A stretch of 64,000 bases of DNA from Pseudomonadota bacterium (GCA_040384265.1 JAZKJM010000003.1:141919-205918), one strand, 5' to 3'. Shown: positions 31,523 to 41,083, counted from the first letter of the stretch. Translations and numbers: made by a program. Notes: generated by a model from the letters alone, not told the origin.

Positions 31523-32230
31523 TTATAATCCCCACTCGCGCATCAACGCCATCACGATGCGGCGGGTGGCGGCTTTGCCGATGGCGGTGGGGATGACGAT
31601 ATCCGCCGCCGCGTTGCGGATGGGGGCGGGCAACTGGCGGGCGAGCAGGCGTTGCCATTTTTCTTCCGTCATGCCGGGGCGGGCGAAGGCGCGGGTGCGC
31701 CGGTGGTGCAAAGGCGCGTGGGCGACGATGACGATATCGCATAGCTGGTGCGCATCGGTTTCGAACAGCAGCGGAATATCGAGGATGACGGCGCGCAAGC
31801 GGTTGCGGCGGGCGGCGGCGATGGTGCTTTCCTCGACCGCGCGGACACGCGGGTGGAGGATGGTTTCGAGAGTGGCGAGGGCTTCGGGGTGGCGGGTGAT
31901 GTGCGCGGCGAGGCGGGCACGGTCGATGGATACACTGTCACCCCGTCGCATGACGGGGTCCATCTGCACCACCGAAGAAAGGTGGGCCCCGTCATGCGAC
32001 GGGGTGACAGTGTGGGGGCTGGTAACAGCTTCGGGAAACACGGCGGCGATGGCGGCGATGGTGTCGCGGTCGTTGCGCATCAGGTCATGGACGATGGTGT
32101 CGGCATCCAGATGGAGGATGCCGCGGCCGGCGAACATGCGGGCGAGGGTGGATTTTCCGCTCGCCATGCCACCCGTCACACCGATGATGAGTGGTTTGAT
32201 GGAAGGGGCAGGATGGTTGTCCCCACTCAT
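31523..32230 (-). CDS. coaE: dephospho-CoA kinase with in-frame palindromic insertion
   Basis: A 235-residue CoaE that phosphorylates dephospho-CoA in the last step of CoA synthesis. The P-loop 'GVTGGMASGKST' is at residues 17-28, followed by 'HLDADTIVHDLM', 'LETILHPRVRAVEE', 'DIPLLFETDAHQLCDIVIV' and 'ARQLPAPIRNAAADIVI'. The family is usually about 200 residues. The extra residues are about 72-100 ('HTVTPSHDGAHLSSVVQ', then 'MDPVMRRGDSV') and are encoded by a perfect inverted repeat (31932-32013) identical in type to the intergenic elements. The insertion falls between the 'FPEAV' and 'IDRARLA' motifs. The ATG overlaps the aroE stop. Confidence 0.93.
   Translation of the reverse strand: MSGDNHPAPSIKPLIIGVTGGMASGKSTLARMFAGRGILHLDADTIVHDLMRNDRDTIAAIAAVFPEAVTSPHTVTPSHDGAHLSSVVQMDPVMRRGDSVSIDRARLAAHITRHPEALATLETILHPRVRAVEESTIAAARRNRLRAVILDIPLLFETDAHQLCDIVIVAHAPLHHRRTRAFARPGMTEEKWQRLLARQLPAPIRNAAADIVIPTAIGKAATRRIVMALMREWGL
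31932..32013. repeat. protein-coding palindromic element inside coaE
   Basis: The 27-nt arms at 31932-31958 and 31987-32013 are perfect reverse complements around a 28-nt centre. Each arm also folds alone (CCCCGTCGCATGACGGGG). The whole is read through in frame by coaE without a stop. The arm sequence is the same module as GGGACCCCGTCGTGCGACGG/GGTGACA in the intergenic repeats near 16650 and 30685. Confidence 0.95.
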
Positions 32231-33066
32231 GCAAGCTGCTCCATAATATGGGCGCGCAGTTTTTGGGTGACTTCGGGGGTGACACCGTGCCATTGCGCGA
32301 AGGCGGCCTGGGCCTGATAGAGCAACATGCCCAGCCCATCCACGGTTTTCAGGCCGCGTTTTTTGGCGTTCTTGAGCAGCTCGGTTTCGAGTGGGGCATA
32401 GACAATATCATGCACCGCGGCATCGCGCGGCAGCTGTTTCACATCCAGATGCAGCAGGTGGTGACTGATCATGCCGAGGCTGGTGGTGTTGACGAGCAAG
32501 GTTGCTTCGCGCAGGATTTTTTCACGGTCATCCCACGGTGCGACGGTGATGGGAGTGGCGGTGGCGATGGAAAAATACTGCGCCAGTGTTTCGGCTTTTT
32601 CCTGCGTGCGATTGGTGAGGGTGATGCGCGCGGCACCTTCATCGATCAGCGCGACGATGGCGGCGCGGGTGGCACCGCCGGCGCCGAGAAGCACGACGTT
32701 TTCGAGATAGGGTTTCAGCTCACCAAGGCCGTTTTTGAGGTTGGTGATGAAGCCATAGGCATCGGTGTTGCTGCCGATGAATTTGCCGTCGCGGTTGAGG
32801 ATGGTGTTGACCGCGCCGATGCGGGTGGCCGCTTCGTCATGGCTATCGAGATATTCCATCACCGCCTGTTTGTGCGGCACGGTGACGTTGAGCCCGATCG
32901 CGTTTTTTTTGCGCATATGCAGGATGGTCTGGCGCAGGCGGGCGGGTGCGGTGGTGAAGAGTTTATAGTCTGCATCGAGCCCATGTTCCTTCAACCAGTA
33001 GCTATGGATATGCGGGCTCAGGGAATGGGAAACAGGGTAGCCGATGAGGCCGGTTGTTTTTGTCAT
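32227..33066 (-). CDS. aroE: shikimate dehydrogenase
   Basis: A 279-residue NADP-dependent shikimate dehydrogenase in aromatic amino acid synthesis. Substrate-site motifs are 'GYPVSHSLSPHIHSYWL' and 'GLNVTVPHK' (catalytic Lys). The NADP site is 'LLGAGGATRAAIVAL', with 'LTNRTQEKA' after it, 'LVNTTSLGM' and the C-terminal 'DGLGMLLYQAQAAFAQWHG'. The stop overlaps the coaE start. In related genomes maf usually lies between PPSR and aroE; here it is absent and a short repeat lies in the gap. Confidence 0.96.
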   Translation of the reverse strand: MTKTTGLIGYPVSHSLSPHIHSYWLKEHGLDADYKLFTTAPARLRQTILHMRKKNAIGLNVTVPHKQAVMEYLDSHDEAATRIGAVNTILNRDGKFIGSNTDAYGFITNLKNGLGELKPYLENVVLLGAGGATRAAIVALIDEGAARITLTNRTQEKAETLAQYFSIATATPITVAPWDDREKILREATLLVNTTSLGMISHHLLHLDVKQLPRDAAVHDIVYAPLETELLKNAKKRGLKTVDGLGMLLYQAQAAFAQWHGVTPEVTQKLRAHIMEQLA

Positions 33067-33099
33067 AGGGGTTCCAGTAAATAGTGGTTAGTTGTGCTT

Positions 33100-33140
33100 G
33101 CGCTGCGCGCGCTGGATTGCCGCGCTTCGCTCGCAATGAC
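33100..33140. repeat. short palindromic repeat between aroE and the PPSR gene
   Basis: ATTGCCGCGCTTCGCTCGCAAT (about 33114-33135) folds as an imperfect hairpin and is preceded by TTGCGCTGCGCGCGCTGGAT, a stretch also found in the large elements (about 25220). It sits where maf is found in related genomes. Confidence 0.65.
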
Positions 33141-33144
33141 GATA

Positions 33145-33990
33145 TTACACATCCTTCGCGACCGCAGCGGCAGCACGGCGGCGCTCGACCTGGCGTTGGC
33201 GGTATTGGATGATGAGGGTGGCGGTTTCCTCGACCGAGCGGCGGGTGACATCGATCACCGGCCAGCCCTGGGCGCGAAACATACGCTTGGAATTATCGAT
33301 TTCTTCGCGCACACGTTCTTCATTCACATAGTCGGTCGCGGTGTCCTGGTTCATGGCGGCAAGGCGCATGGTGCGGATATCGATCAGCCGTTCGCCGCTG
33401 ATGGTGAGGCCGACGACGAGCGGTTGTTTCAGCGTCAGCAAATTATCCGGCAGCGGGCAATTGGGCACATACGGAACGTTCGCCGCTTTATACCCACGGT
33501 AGGCGAGGTAGACGCAGGTCGGTGATTTGCTGGTGCGCGAGGGGCCGACAATGACGATATCGGCATTTTCCATTTCCCATGTCGCCTGGCCATCGTCATG
33601 ATCGAGCGCGAAATTGATGGCGTCGATGCGGGCGAAATAATCTTCACTCAATTCATACTGGGCGCCGGTATGGCCGGTGGCTTCCTGATTGAGGTAATTG
33701 GAAAGCTCGCGGATGACATGGCCGAGGATGGGAATGCAGGGAACGCCACGCTTGGCGCAGGCAAGCCGCAGATATTCGCGCATCTCGGGATCGACCAGGG
33801 TGAACATGACAATGCCCGGATAGGCATCGAGGTTGGCGATCATTTTTTCGAGCTGGCCTTTGGTGCGGATGAGTGACCATACATGCTCCTGCGCATCGAC
33901 CTGATCGAACTGGACGAGGCTGGCGCGGGCGACACTGGAAACAGTTTCACCGGTGGAATCGGAGACGAGATGCAGGTGGAATTTTTTCAT
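33145..33990 (-). CDS. pyruvate,phosphate dikinase regulatory protein (PPSR, DUF299)
   Basis: A 281-residue bifunctional kinase/pyrophosphorylase of the DUF299 family that controls PEP synthase or pyruvate phosphate dikinase by Thr phosphorylation. The N-terminus is 'FHLHLVSDSTGETVSSVARA'; the nucleotide-binding loop is 'VGPSRTSKSPTCVYLA' near residue 150; then 'NVPYVPNCPLP' and the C-terminal 'WPVIDVTRRSVEETATLI'. Whether its target is PpdK or PpsA cannot be told here. It is the first gene left of the putative origin and is divergent from hemE; the Rickettsia homologue (RP001) occupies the same position. Confidence 0.94.
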   Translation of the reverse strand: MKKFHLHLVSDSTGETVSSVARASLVQFDQVDAQEHVWSLIRTKGQLEKMIANLDAYPGIVMFTLVDPEMREYLRLACAKRGVPCIPILGHVIRELSNYLNQEATGHTGAQYELSEDYFARIDAINFALDHDDGQATWEMENADIVIVGPSRTSKSPTCVYLAYRGYKAANVPYVPNCPLPDNLLTLKQPLVVGLTISGERLIDIRTMRLAAMNQDTATDYVNEERVREEIDNSKRMFRAQGWPVIDVTRRSVEETATLIIQYRQRQVERRRAAAAVAKDV

Positions 33991-34366
33991 GGGGACAAGC
34001 TGTGAATGAAATGACGTTTATGCACCTATACCGAGCGGAAGCCAAAGTTACCAGACTTCCCTTCACATCCATCCCCACCCTCACCCCCATGGCATGGGGA
34101 GACGTTCTTTTTATGTGAGTTATGGGGATAGGTTTTTTATTAAGACGATTTCTATTGCCCGAACTATGTCTCGTTTTTCAATGGTTGCGCTATGCTATGC
34201 ACATCGTTACACCAAGGGGATCGTTAGTAGGCATTTTACGGGAGAGAAAACGAATCACACGGTATGGTTCGCTAATCCCCGTGATTGCACCCTCCTACTA
34301 CCTATACTAATAAACTAATCTTATTCTTATTAGAAGAAGATGCGAAAAGGATAAGTCGGAAAAACC
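33991..34366. other. candidate chromosomal replication origin between PPSR and hemE
   Basis: A 376-bp gap without a gene, AT-richer than its surroundings. By position it matches the origin in Caulobacter crescentus and Rickettsia, which lies between hemE and the RP001/DUF299 gene. Near-consensus DnaA boxes (TTATNCACA) are seen as TTATGCACC (34018-34026), CTATGCACA (34195-34203) and TGTGAATGA (34001-34009, complement TCATTCACA), each one mismatch off. AT-rich stretches lie at 34110-34160 and 34290-34345. A hairpin CCCCATGGCATGGGG is at 34086-34100. No full CtrA site was seen. Strand composition does not flip here, which weakens the claim. Confidence 0.55.
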
Positions 34367-35407
34367 ATGGCGCAAACGAAGCTTCTCATTCAGGCCTTGC
34401 AGGGAACATTGACCCCGCGTGTGCCGTTCTGGTTCATGCGTCAGGCCGGTCGCTATCTTCCGGAATACCGTCATGTGCGGGCGTCGACCAGCGGGTTCAT
34501 GGATTTATGTTTCACGCCGGATAAAGCAGCGGCAGTGACGTTGCAGCCGCTTGAGCGGTTTAGCATGGATGGGGCGATTTTATTTTCCGATATCCTCGTC
34601 ATCCCACATGCGCTCGGAGTGGATGTAACATTCGCGGAAGGCGAAGGGCCACTTGTTGGCATTACCGATACGCCAGAAAAAATTGCGGCGCTGAATCTGG
34701 AAACGGTGCGCAGCAAACTGGCACCGATTGCCGAAACGGTGCGGTTGGTGAAAAAGGATTTACCCGACGGGGTGGCGCTGATCGGCTTTGCTGGCGCGCC
34801 ATGGACGGTGGCGTGCTACATGCTGCAAGGCAAGGGCGGTAAGGAGTTTTTACCGGCACGTAAATTTGCCATTGCGCAACCGGCTTTGATGCAAAAACTA
34901 GTCGACACGCTGACCGAAGCGACAATCGATTACTTGCGGATGCAGATCGATGCCGGGGCGGAAGCGGTGCAGATTTTCGATAGCTGGGCGGGGCTGCTGA
35001 CGCCCGATCAATTCGCGCTTTGGGTGACGGCACCGACGGTAAAAATTATCGAAGCGCTGCAGCTGACCCATCCGGAGATTCCGGTGATTGGATTTGCCAA
35101 AGGGGCCTCGACCCAGCTGAGTGATTATGCGAAAAAAACGCAGGCCAATTGCATTGGTGTCGATCAGCATACGCCGATGGAATATGCGATTGCGTCGCGT
35201 GCCCATGTGTTTCAGGCGGTGCAGGGCAATCTCGATCCGTTGCTGGTGGTGGGCGACAAACCCGGCGCATTGCGCAGCACGGAAAGCATTTTGAAAAAAC
35301 TGGTCAACACACCGGCAGTGTTTAACCTCGGTCACGGATTTATTCCGGAAACGCCGATTGAGCATGTCTCGGCCGTATCGGAAATGGTGCGCGCATGGAG
35401 ACGATAA
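34367..35407 (+). CDS. hemE: uroporphyrinogen decarboxylase
   Basis: A 346-residue HemE that converts uroporphyrinogen III to coproporphyrinogen III. The diagnostic N-terminal motif 'PFWFMRQAGRYLPEYR' is at about residues 21-36 with the substrate-binding Arg residues. The catalytic Asp region is 'ILFSDILVIPHALGVDVTF'. 'GFAGAPWTVACYMLQGKG' and 'LGHGFIPETPIEHVSA' follow. It is the first gene right of the putative origin and its end overlaps hemH by 13 bp, so the two are coupled. Confidence 0.97.
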   Translation: MAQTKLLIQALQGTLTPRVPFWFMRQAGRYLPEYRHVRASTSGFMDLCFTPDKAAAVTLQPLERFSMDGAILFSDILVIPHALGVDVTFAEGEGPLVGITDTPEKIAALNLETVRSKLAPIAETVRLVKKDLPDGVALIGFAGAPWTVACYMLQGKGGKEFLPARKFAIAQPALMQKLVDTLTEATIDYLRMQIDAGAEAVQIFDSWAGLLTPDQFALWVTAPTVKIIEALQLTHPEIPVIGFAKGASTQLSDYAKKTQANCIGVDQHTPMEYAIASRAHVFQAVQGNLDPLLVVGDKPGALRSTESILKKLVNTPAVFNLGHGFIPETPIEHVSAVSEMVRAWRR

Positions 35408-36462
35408 ATATCGTCGGCCCCGGCCGCAAAACGGCGGTGGTGCTGTTTAACCTTGGCGGGCCGGATGGGCCGCAGGCGGTGCAGCCGTTCCTGTTTAATC
35501 TTTTCAATGACCGGGCGATTATTGGATTACCCAACCCGTTTCGGCGGATGCTGGCGTCGTTCATTTCGCGGCGGCGGGCGCCGACGGCGCAGTTGATTTA
35601 TGAGGAGATCGGCGGAAAATCGCCGATTGTCGAGAATACACAGGCGCAGGCAAAGGCGCTTGAATCCTCGCTAAATGGCCATGGGCAGGTGAAGGTTTTC
35701 CCGGTGATGCGCTACTGGCACCCAATGAGCGATGCGGTGGCGCAGCAGGTGAAAGACTTCGCGCCCGACCATGTGATTTTGCTGCCGCTTTACCCGCAAT
35801 TTTCGACGACGACGACCGGGTCTTCCTTCAAGGATTGGGACCGGGCGAGCAAGGCGGCGGGGCTGCATGTGCCGACCAGCCGGGTCTGTTGCTACCCGAC
35901 GCATAACGAATTTATCAAGGCCCACGCCCAATTGCTGCGCACCTACTATCAGGAAGCGGCGCGTTTCGGGAAGCCGCGGATACTCTTTTCAGCCCATGGG
36001 TTGCCGGAGAAAATCATTAAGCGCGGCGACCCCTATCAGGCGCAGGTCGAGGAAACGACCCGCGCGGTGATGGCGGCGCTCGACGTGGCGGATGCGGATG
36101 CGGTGAACTGCTACCAGAGCCGGGTGGGCCCGCTGAAATGGATTGGCCCCTCGACCATCAGCGAGCTGATGCGGGCCGGGCGCGAGCGGTTGCCAGTGGT
36201 GCTGGTGCCGATTGCGTTTGTCTCGGAACATTCCGAAACGCTGGTGGAGCTCGATATCGAATATGCCGATATGGCGCATGAAAACGGCATCGACCATTAT
36301 TACCGGGTGCCCACGCTTTCGACCCATGCGCATTACATTGCCGCCCTGTCGGATATGTGCCTCAAACTCAAGACCGGCGCGACGCTGGCGTCCGATTCGG
36401 GCGCGCGGCGGTGCGGGCCGCAATGGACCCAGTGCCCGTGTAAGGGGGGTGCTGGGGTCTAG
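35395..36462 (+). CDS. hemH: ferrochelatase
   Basis: A 355-residue ferrochelatase that inserts Fe2+ into protoporphyrin IX. Motifs are 'VVLFNLGGPDGPQAVQPFL', the active-site 'LFSAHGLPEKII' (catalytic His near residue 200) and 'FVSEHSETLVELDIEY'. The C-terminal tail has 'RRCGPQWTQCPCK', a Cys cluster seen in several alphaproteobacterial ferrochelatases that may bind an iron-sulfur cluster. The final residues and stop codon lie in a hairpin repeat (36446-36515). The ATG lies within the end of hemE. Confidence 0.95.
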   Translation: METINIVGPGRKTAVVLFNLGGPDGPQAVQPFLFNLFNDRAIIGLPNPFRRMLASFISRRRAPTAQLIYEEIGGKSPIVENTQAQAKALESSLNGHGQVKVFPVMRYWHPMSDAVAQQVKDFAPDHVILLPLYPQFSTTTTGSSFKDWDRASKAAGLHVPTSRVCCYPTHNEFIKAHAQLLRTYYQEAARFGKPRILFSAHGLPEKIIKRGDPYQAQVEETTRAVMAALDVADADAVNCYQSRVGPLKWIGPSTISELMRAGRERLPVVLVPIAFVSEHSETLVELDIEYADMAHENGIDHYYRVPTLSTHAHYIAALSDMCLKLKTGATLASDSGARRCGPQWTQCPCKGGAGV

Positions 36463-36515
36463 GTGCTAGGTTCTGGTTTTACTACCAGCACCCAGCACCT
36501 AGGACCGAGCACCCC
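36446..36515. repeat. inverted repeat overlapping the hemH stop codon
   Basis: The left arm (36446-36476, GGGTGCTGGGGTCTAGGTGC type) and right arm (36485-36515) are imperfect reverse complements of about 31 nt around an 8-nt loop. It could act as a terminator or attenuator between hemH and hemJ. Its sequence type (GGTGCTAGG units) differs from the large mosaic elements. Confidence 0.8.
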
Positions 36516-36529
36516 AAATAAGGAATCGT

Positions 36530-36970
36530 ATGGAAAATTACCTGCTCATCAAGGCCCTGCATATTATCAGCTTCACGGCGTGGATGGCCGGGATGTTCTA
36601 CCTGCCGCGGCTGTTTGCTTATCATGCGGCGGTGTCGCCAAGCGGGCCGGAAGCGGCGATTTTCACGGTGATGGAGCGGCGCCTGCTGCGCGCCATCATG
36701 AACCCGGCGATGGTGCTGACGCTTGGTTTTGGCATCTGGCTGGTCATTATCACGGGTTATGGCAGCCCGGATAACCCGGCGCCCTGGCTGATGGCCAAGC
36801 TGCTGCTGGTGCTGGGACTGGCCGGGCTGCACGGCTTCTTCTCCGCCTGCCGCCGCAAACTAGCCAACGGAACAAACACACGCAGCGCGAGATTTTACAA
36901 AATTATCAATGAGTTGGTGACGTTATTTTTTATCGCCATCGTGCTGCTGGCGGTGGTGAAACCGTTTTAG
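36530..36970 (+). CDS. hemJ: protoporphyrinogen IX oxidase HemJ
   Basis: A 146-residue membrane protein with four hydrophobic helices, beginning 'YLLIKALHIISFTAWMAGMF' with the heme-ligand His near residue 11. It continues 'MVLTLGFGIWLVIITGYGS', 'PWLMAKLLLVLGLAGLHGF' and 'RFYKIINELVTLFFIAIVLL'. HemJ oxidises protoporphyrinogen IX to protoporphyrin IX, the step before ferrochelatase, which fits its place after hemE and hemH. Confidence 0.93.
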   Translation: MENYLLIKALHIISFTAWMAGMFYLPRLFAYHAAVSPSGPEAAIFTVMERRLLRAIMNPAMVLTLGFGIWLVIITGYGSPDNPAPWLMAKLLLVLGLAGLHGFFSACRRKLANGTNTRSARFYKIINELVTLFFIAIVLLAVVKPF

Positions 36971-37026
36971 TTATTAATAAATAATTAACGTTTTAACCGT
37001 ACCATAGGTTCATCAAGGGACGGTTG

Positions 37027-38100
37027 ATGAGCAGCGGCGATGATAAAAAAGCAATCCCATTCCCCATGACCGAGGAAGAAGCCCGGCGCATGCGGGAGGA
37101 TTTTCCGCCATCGCAACCGCCTGTTGAGCCCAACCCGAACATTAACCCCCTGTCGCGCCGTATTTACCTTTCGGATCTGGCCAATCAATTGGCTGACAAC
37201 CCTGATCTTGCGCGCCAGATAGGGCAACAGGACGGCAATTTTCTTAAGAGTATTGCTGGTGAAGTCGTAGCACACATGGCGGAACACCCCAATTTCAGGG
37301 CCGAGGCGCACACAAAAATTGCTGAAGACGTGCCAAAATACGATGTGGTAGAAGCATCATTTTTTGACCAGAAACTGACAAACAACATCCAGTATACGTA
37401 TGCGCAGGTTGCTGAAGCAATGGCACCCATTGTCGCGCGCGCGGATGAAGCGCTGCGCGATCGATCCGAAGAGATTATTCAGGGTTTTTCAAACAGCTCT
37501 GAAGACCCCTATATCGGCGCCCGTCAGGAAAGGGGGTTGCGCGCGGAGGCCGCCCAGATTGGCGCAATTTCCGAGCGGTTGGATGGAGCATGGGCGCGTG
37601 CGCGCGAAAATGCTGCAATGGAATTTAAGGAAGAAGCGTTTTCCATCGACGCGCAACAAAAAGCCATGCCCGACGACGACCCTGCGGATCAGGCCGAAGT
37701 GCAAGCTTCTGTGGAGCAGAAGCGACAGGCGCTTGCCGCGACAAAAACACGCCTTGATGCGGTGATTGAGGGCAAGGTTTCCCCCTACGACCTTACGGGG
37801 GAACAGAGTGGGATTGTGTTGGCAGAAATGCTGCCCGGCACCCCATCGCCGCTGTGGGAGCCGGTTGCGCCCACGCCGCTGGTGATGGCGGCGGCACCCG
37901 CAGCGGATAATGGGCCGCAGGTTCATGCTCAAGCGCCCGCACCCACCGGGATGGACGCCGCGATGGTAGCGGCGCTGCAGGTGGATTGTTCCTGGGCGAA
38001 GGGGCTGAATGCGGCGGCCTGCTCGGCGCAGGAAACCGGGAAGCTGGCGGCGCCGTTAGCGCCGCAGCAGGCAAGCGCCGAGCCAACGCGGGACCGCTAA
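37027..38100 (+). CDS. hypothetical protein between hemJ and rho
   Basis: A 357-residue protein I do not recognise. There is no signal peptide or membrane span. The N-terminal third is polar, then a helical region with many acidic and Ala residues ('ANQLADNPDLARQIGQQDGN', 'GEVVAHMAEHP', 'YAQVAEAMAPIVARADEALR'). A Gln/Lys-rich coiled-coil-like segment covers about residues 200-260 and a Pro/Ala-rich tail covers about residues 270-357. AAGGGA lies about 7 nt before the ATG. Codon use fades in the last part. Its place in an otherwise conserved heme-rho cluster suggests a recent insertion. It has the look of a scaffold or secreted effector, but that is only a guess. Confidence 0.7.
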   Translation: MSSGDDKKAIPFPMTEEEARRMREDFPPSQPPVEPNPNINPLSRRIYLSDLANQLADNPDLARQIGQQDGNFLKSIAGEVVAHMAEHPNFRAEAHTKIAEDVPKYDVVEASFFDQKLTNNIQYTYAQVAEAMAPIVARADEALRDRSEEIIQGFSNSSEDPYIGARQERGLRAEAAQIGAISERLDGAWARARENAAMEFKEEAFSIDAQQKAMPDDDPADQAEVQASVEQKRQALAATKTRLDAVIEGKVSPYDLTGEQSGIVLAEMLPGTPSPLWEPVAPTPLVMAAAPAADNGPQVHAQAPAPTGMDAAMVAALQVDCSWAKGLNAAACSAQETGKLAAPLAPQQASAEPTRDR

Positions 38101-38273
38101 CCCATCAAACCGCTTGACCTTGCCGCGAAAATCGCCATGATGGCGGTGTCTTTCCCCAAGACAGCGCAACTGCGGACACAACCTGTGTCGTCTTTTTCGG
38201 TTGCATGAATTTTCCCAATTTACGGCTACGAATTAATCTCTTTTCCATTCCCTAGAAAGCACTGAGCGCATCC

Positions 38274-39533
38274 ATGAAACTGCAAGAACTGAAACGCAAA
38301 AAACCCAATGAACTCCTTGAGATGGCCGAAAGCGCCGGAATTGAAAATGCGAGCTCGCTGCTCAAACAGGAAATGGTGTTCGCCATCCTGAAAAAAATGG
38401 CGGACGATGGCGCAGAGCTGATCGGCACCGGGGTGATCGAAGTGCTGCAGGACGGGTTTGGCTTTTTGCGCTACCCGGAAGCCAACTACCTCGCCGGGCC
38501 GGATGATATTTATGTGCCGCCAAGCATCGTGAAAAAACTGGGCCTGCGCACCGGCGATACGGTGGAAGGCATTATCCACGCACCGAAAAACGAAGAGCGC
38601 TATTTTGCGATTTCGCAGGTGCGCGAAGTGAATTTTGAGCCGGTCGAGGCGCTGCGCCACCGCTTGACGTTTGAGAATTTGACGCCGCTCTATCCGGAAG
38701 AGCGCCTGAAAATGGAATATGTCGACCCGACCAAAAAAGACGACATGACCAAGCGCGTGATCGATCTGGTGGCGCCGCAGGGCAAGGGCCAGCGCACGCT
38801 GATCGTCGCACCGCCACGCACCGGGAAAACGGTGGTGATGCAAAATATCGCCCACGCGATCACGACCAATCACCCGGAATGCTACCTGATCGTGCTGCTG
38901 GTCGATGAACGGCCGGAAGAAGTGACCGACATGGCGCGCTCGGTGAAGGGCGAAGTGGTGAGCTCCACCTTCGATGAGCCGGCGACCCGTCACGTGCAGC
39001 TTGCCGAAATGGTGATTGAAAAAGCCAAACGCCTGGTGGAACACAAGAAGGATGTGGTCATTCTGCTCGACTCCATCACTCGTCTGGCGCGGGCCTATAA
39101 CACGGTGATCCCATCCTCGGGCAAAGTGCTCACCGGGGGTGTGGATGCCAATGCGCTGCAGCGGCCCAAGCGCTTCTTCGGCGCGGCGCGTAACATCGAA
39201 TTCGGCGGCTCGCTGACGATCATTTCAACGGCGCTGATCGAGACCGGTTCGCGGATGGATGAGGTGATTTTCGAGGAGTTCAAAGGGACCGGTAACTCGG
39301 AAATTATTCTCGATCGCAAATTGTCGGATAAGCGGATCTTCCCGGCGATGGATATTACCAAGTCCGGCACGCGTAAGGAAGACCTACTCTACGAAAAAGG
39401 CGATCTTGCCAAAGTCTGGATGCTGCGCAAAATCCTCAACCCGATGGGCTCGATGGATGCGATGGAATTCCTGATCGACAAGATGAAAGACACCAAGTCG
39501 AACGATGAATTCTTTGCCCGGATGAATTCCTAA
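38274..39533 (+). CDS. rho: transcription termination factor Rho
   Basis: A 419-residue hexameric RNA helicase. It has the N-terminal '[20 protein letters not shown]' helical domain, the cold-shock-like RNA-binding fold ('[20 protein letters not shown]'), Walker A '[15 protein letters not shown]', Walker B '[16 protein letters not shown]', the Q-loop region and '[20 protein letters not shown]'. No insertion is seen, so it is the compact alphaproteobacterial form. In related genomes mnmE follows rho; here a MAPEG gene does. Confidence 0.98.
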   Translation: MKLQELKRKKPNELLEMAESAGIENASSLLKQEMVFAILKKMADDGAELIGTGVIEVLQDGFGFLRYPEANYLAGPDDIYVPPSIVKKLGLRTGDTVEGIIHAPKNEERYFAISQVREVNFEPVEALRHRLTFENLTPLYPEERLKMEYVDPTKKDDMTKRVIDLVAPQGKGQRTLIVAPPRTGKTVVMQNIAHAITTNHPECYLIVLLVDERPEEVTDMARSVKGEVVSSTFDEPATRHVQLAEMVIEKAKRLVEHKKDVVILLDSITRLARAYNTVIPSSGKVLTGGVDANALQRPKRFFGAARNIEFGGSLTIISTALIETGSRMDEVIFEEFKGTGNSEIILDRKLSDKRIFPAMDITKSGTRKEDLLYEKGDLAKVWMLRKILNPMGSMDAMEFLIDKMKDTKSNDEFFARMNS

Positions 39534-39548
39534 CCATTGGAGATTCCT

Positions 39549-39956
39549 ATGCCGTACCTGACCGCGTTGATAACGGTGCTTGCATTGATGGTGTATATCG
39601 CCGTGTTCCTCAAGGTTGGGAAAGCACGCGGGACATATGGGGTGAAAGCCCCGGCGACCACGGGGAATGAGGCATTCGAGCGGGTCTACCGCGTGCAGAT
39701 GAACACGCTGGAACAGCTGGTGCTTTTCCTGCCTGCGCTGTGGCTGTTTTCGGCATTTGCGCCGACCGATTATTCGGAATATGCGGTGGCGGTGCTCGGT
39801 GGGGCGTGGCTGGTTGGCCGGGTGCTGTATGCGCGCGCCTATTACGCGGCGCCAGCCAAGCGGGCAGCCGGGTTTATCATCAGCTTTTTTGCCGCGTCAC
39901 TGCTCCTGCTGGGCGCATTGGCGGGGATTGTGATGCATCTGGTGGCCGGGGCATAG
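39549..39956 (+). CDS. MAPEG family membrane protein
   Basis: A 135-residue protein with four predicted membrane helices. It contains the MAPEG signature around 'FERVYRVQMNTLEQLVLFLP' (about residues 45-64) and 'LGGAWLVGRVLYARAYY'. MAPEG proteins are glutathione-linked or eicosanoid-type membrane enzymes in eukaryotes; bacterial members are mostly uncharacterised. The ATG at 39549 has GGAG 6 nt upstream. It follows rho by 15 bp and may be cotranscribed. Confidence 0.88.
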   Translation: MPYLTALITVLALMVYIAVFLKVGKARGTYGVKAPATTGNEAFERVYRVQMNTLEQLVLFLPALWLFSAFAPTDYSEYAVAVLGGAWLVGRVLYARAYYAAPAKRAAGFIISFFAASLLLLGALAGIVMHLVAGA

Positions 39957-40035
39957 ATTTCGCTCTCGGCATTAACGCTTTCGTAAGGGTTTGGGTGTAA
40001 ACGTCTCGTCACGCGCCTAGCGTATATCGAATCAG

Positions 40036-41061
<1,026 letters not shown>

Positions 41062-41083
41062 TCAGCGCGTCCGCATTCGTGCC

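Noticed and set aside
34094-34318. Small open frames in the PPSR-hemE gap
   Set aside because: No ribosome binding site, atypical composition and two overlapping frames; better read as non-coding origin or promoter DNA.
38101-38273. Riboswitch or attenuator before rho
   Set aside because: No conserved riboswitch core or terminator/antiterminator pair was recognised; a simple leader is more likely.
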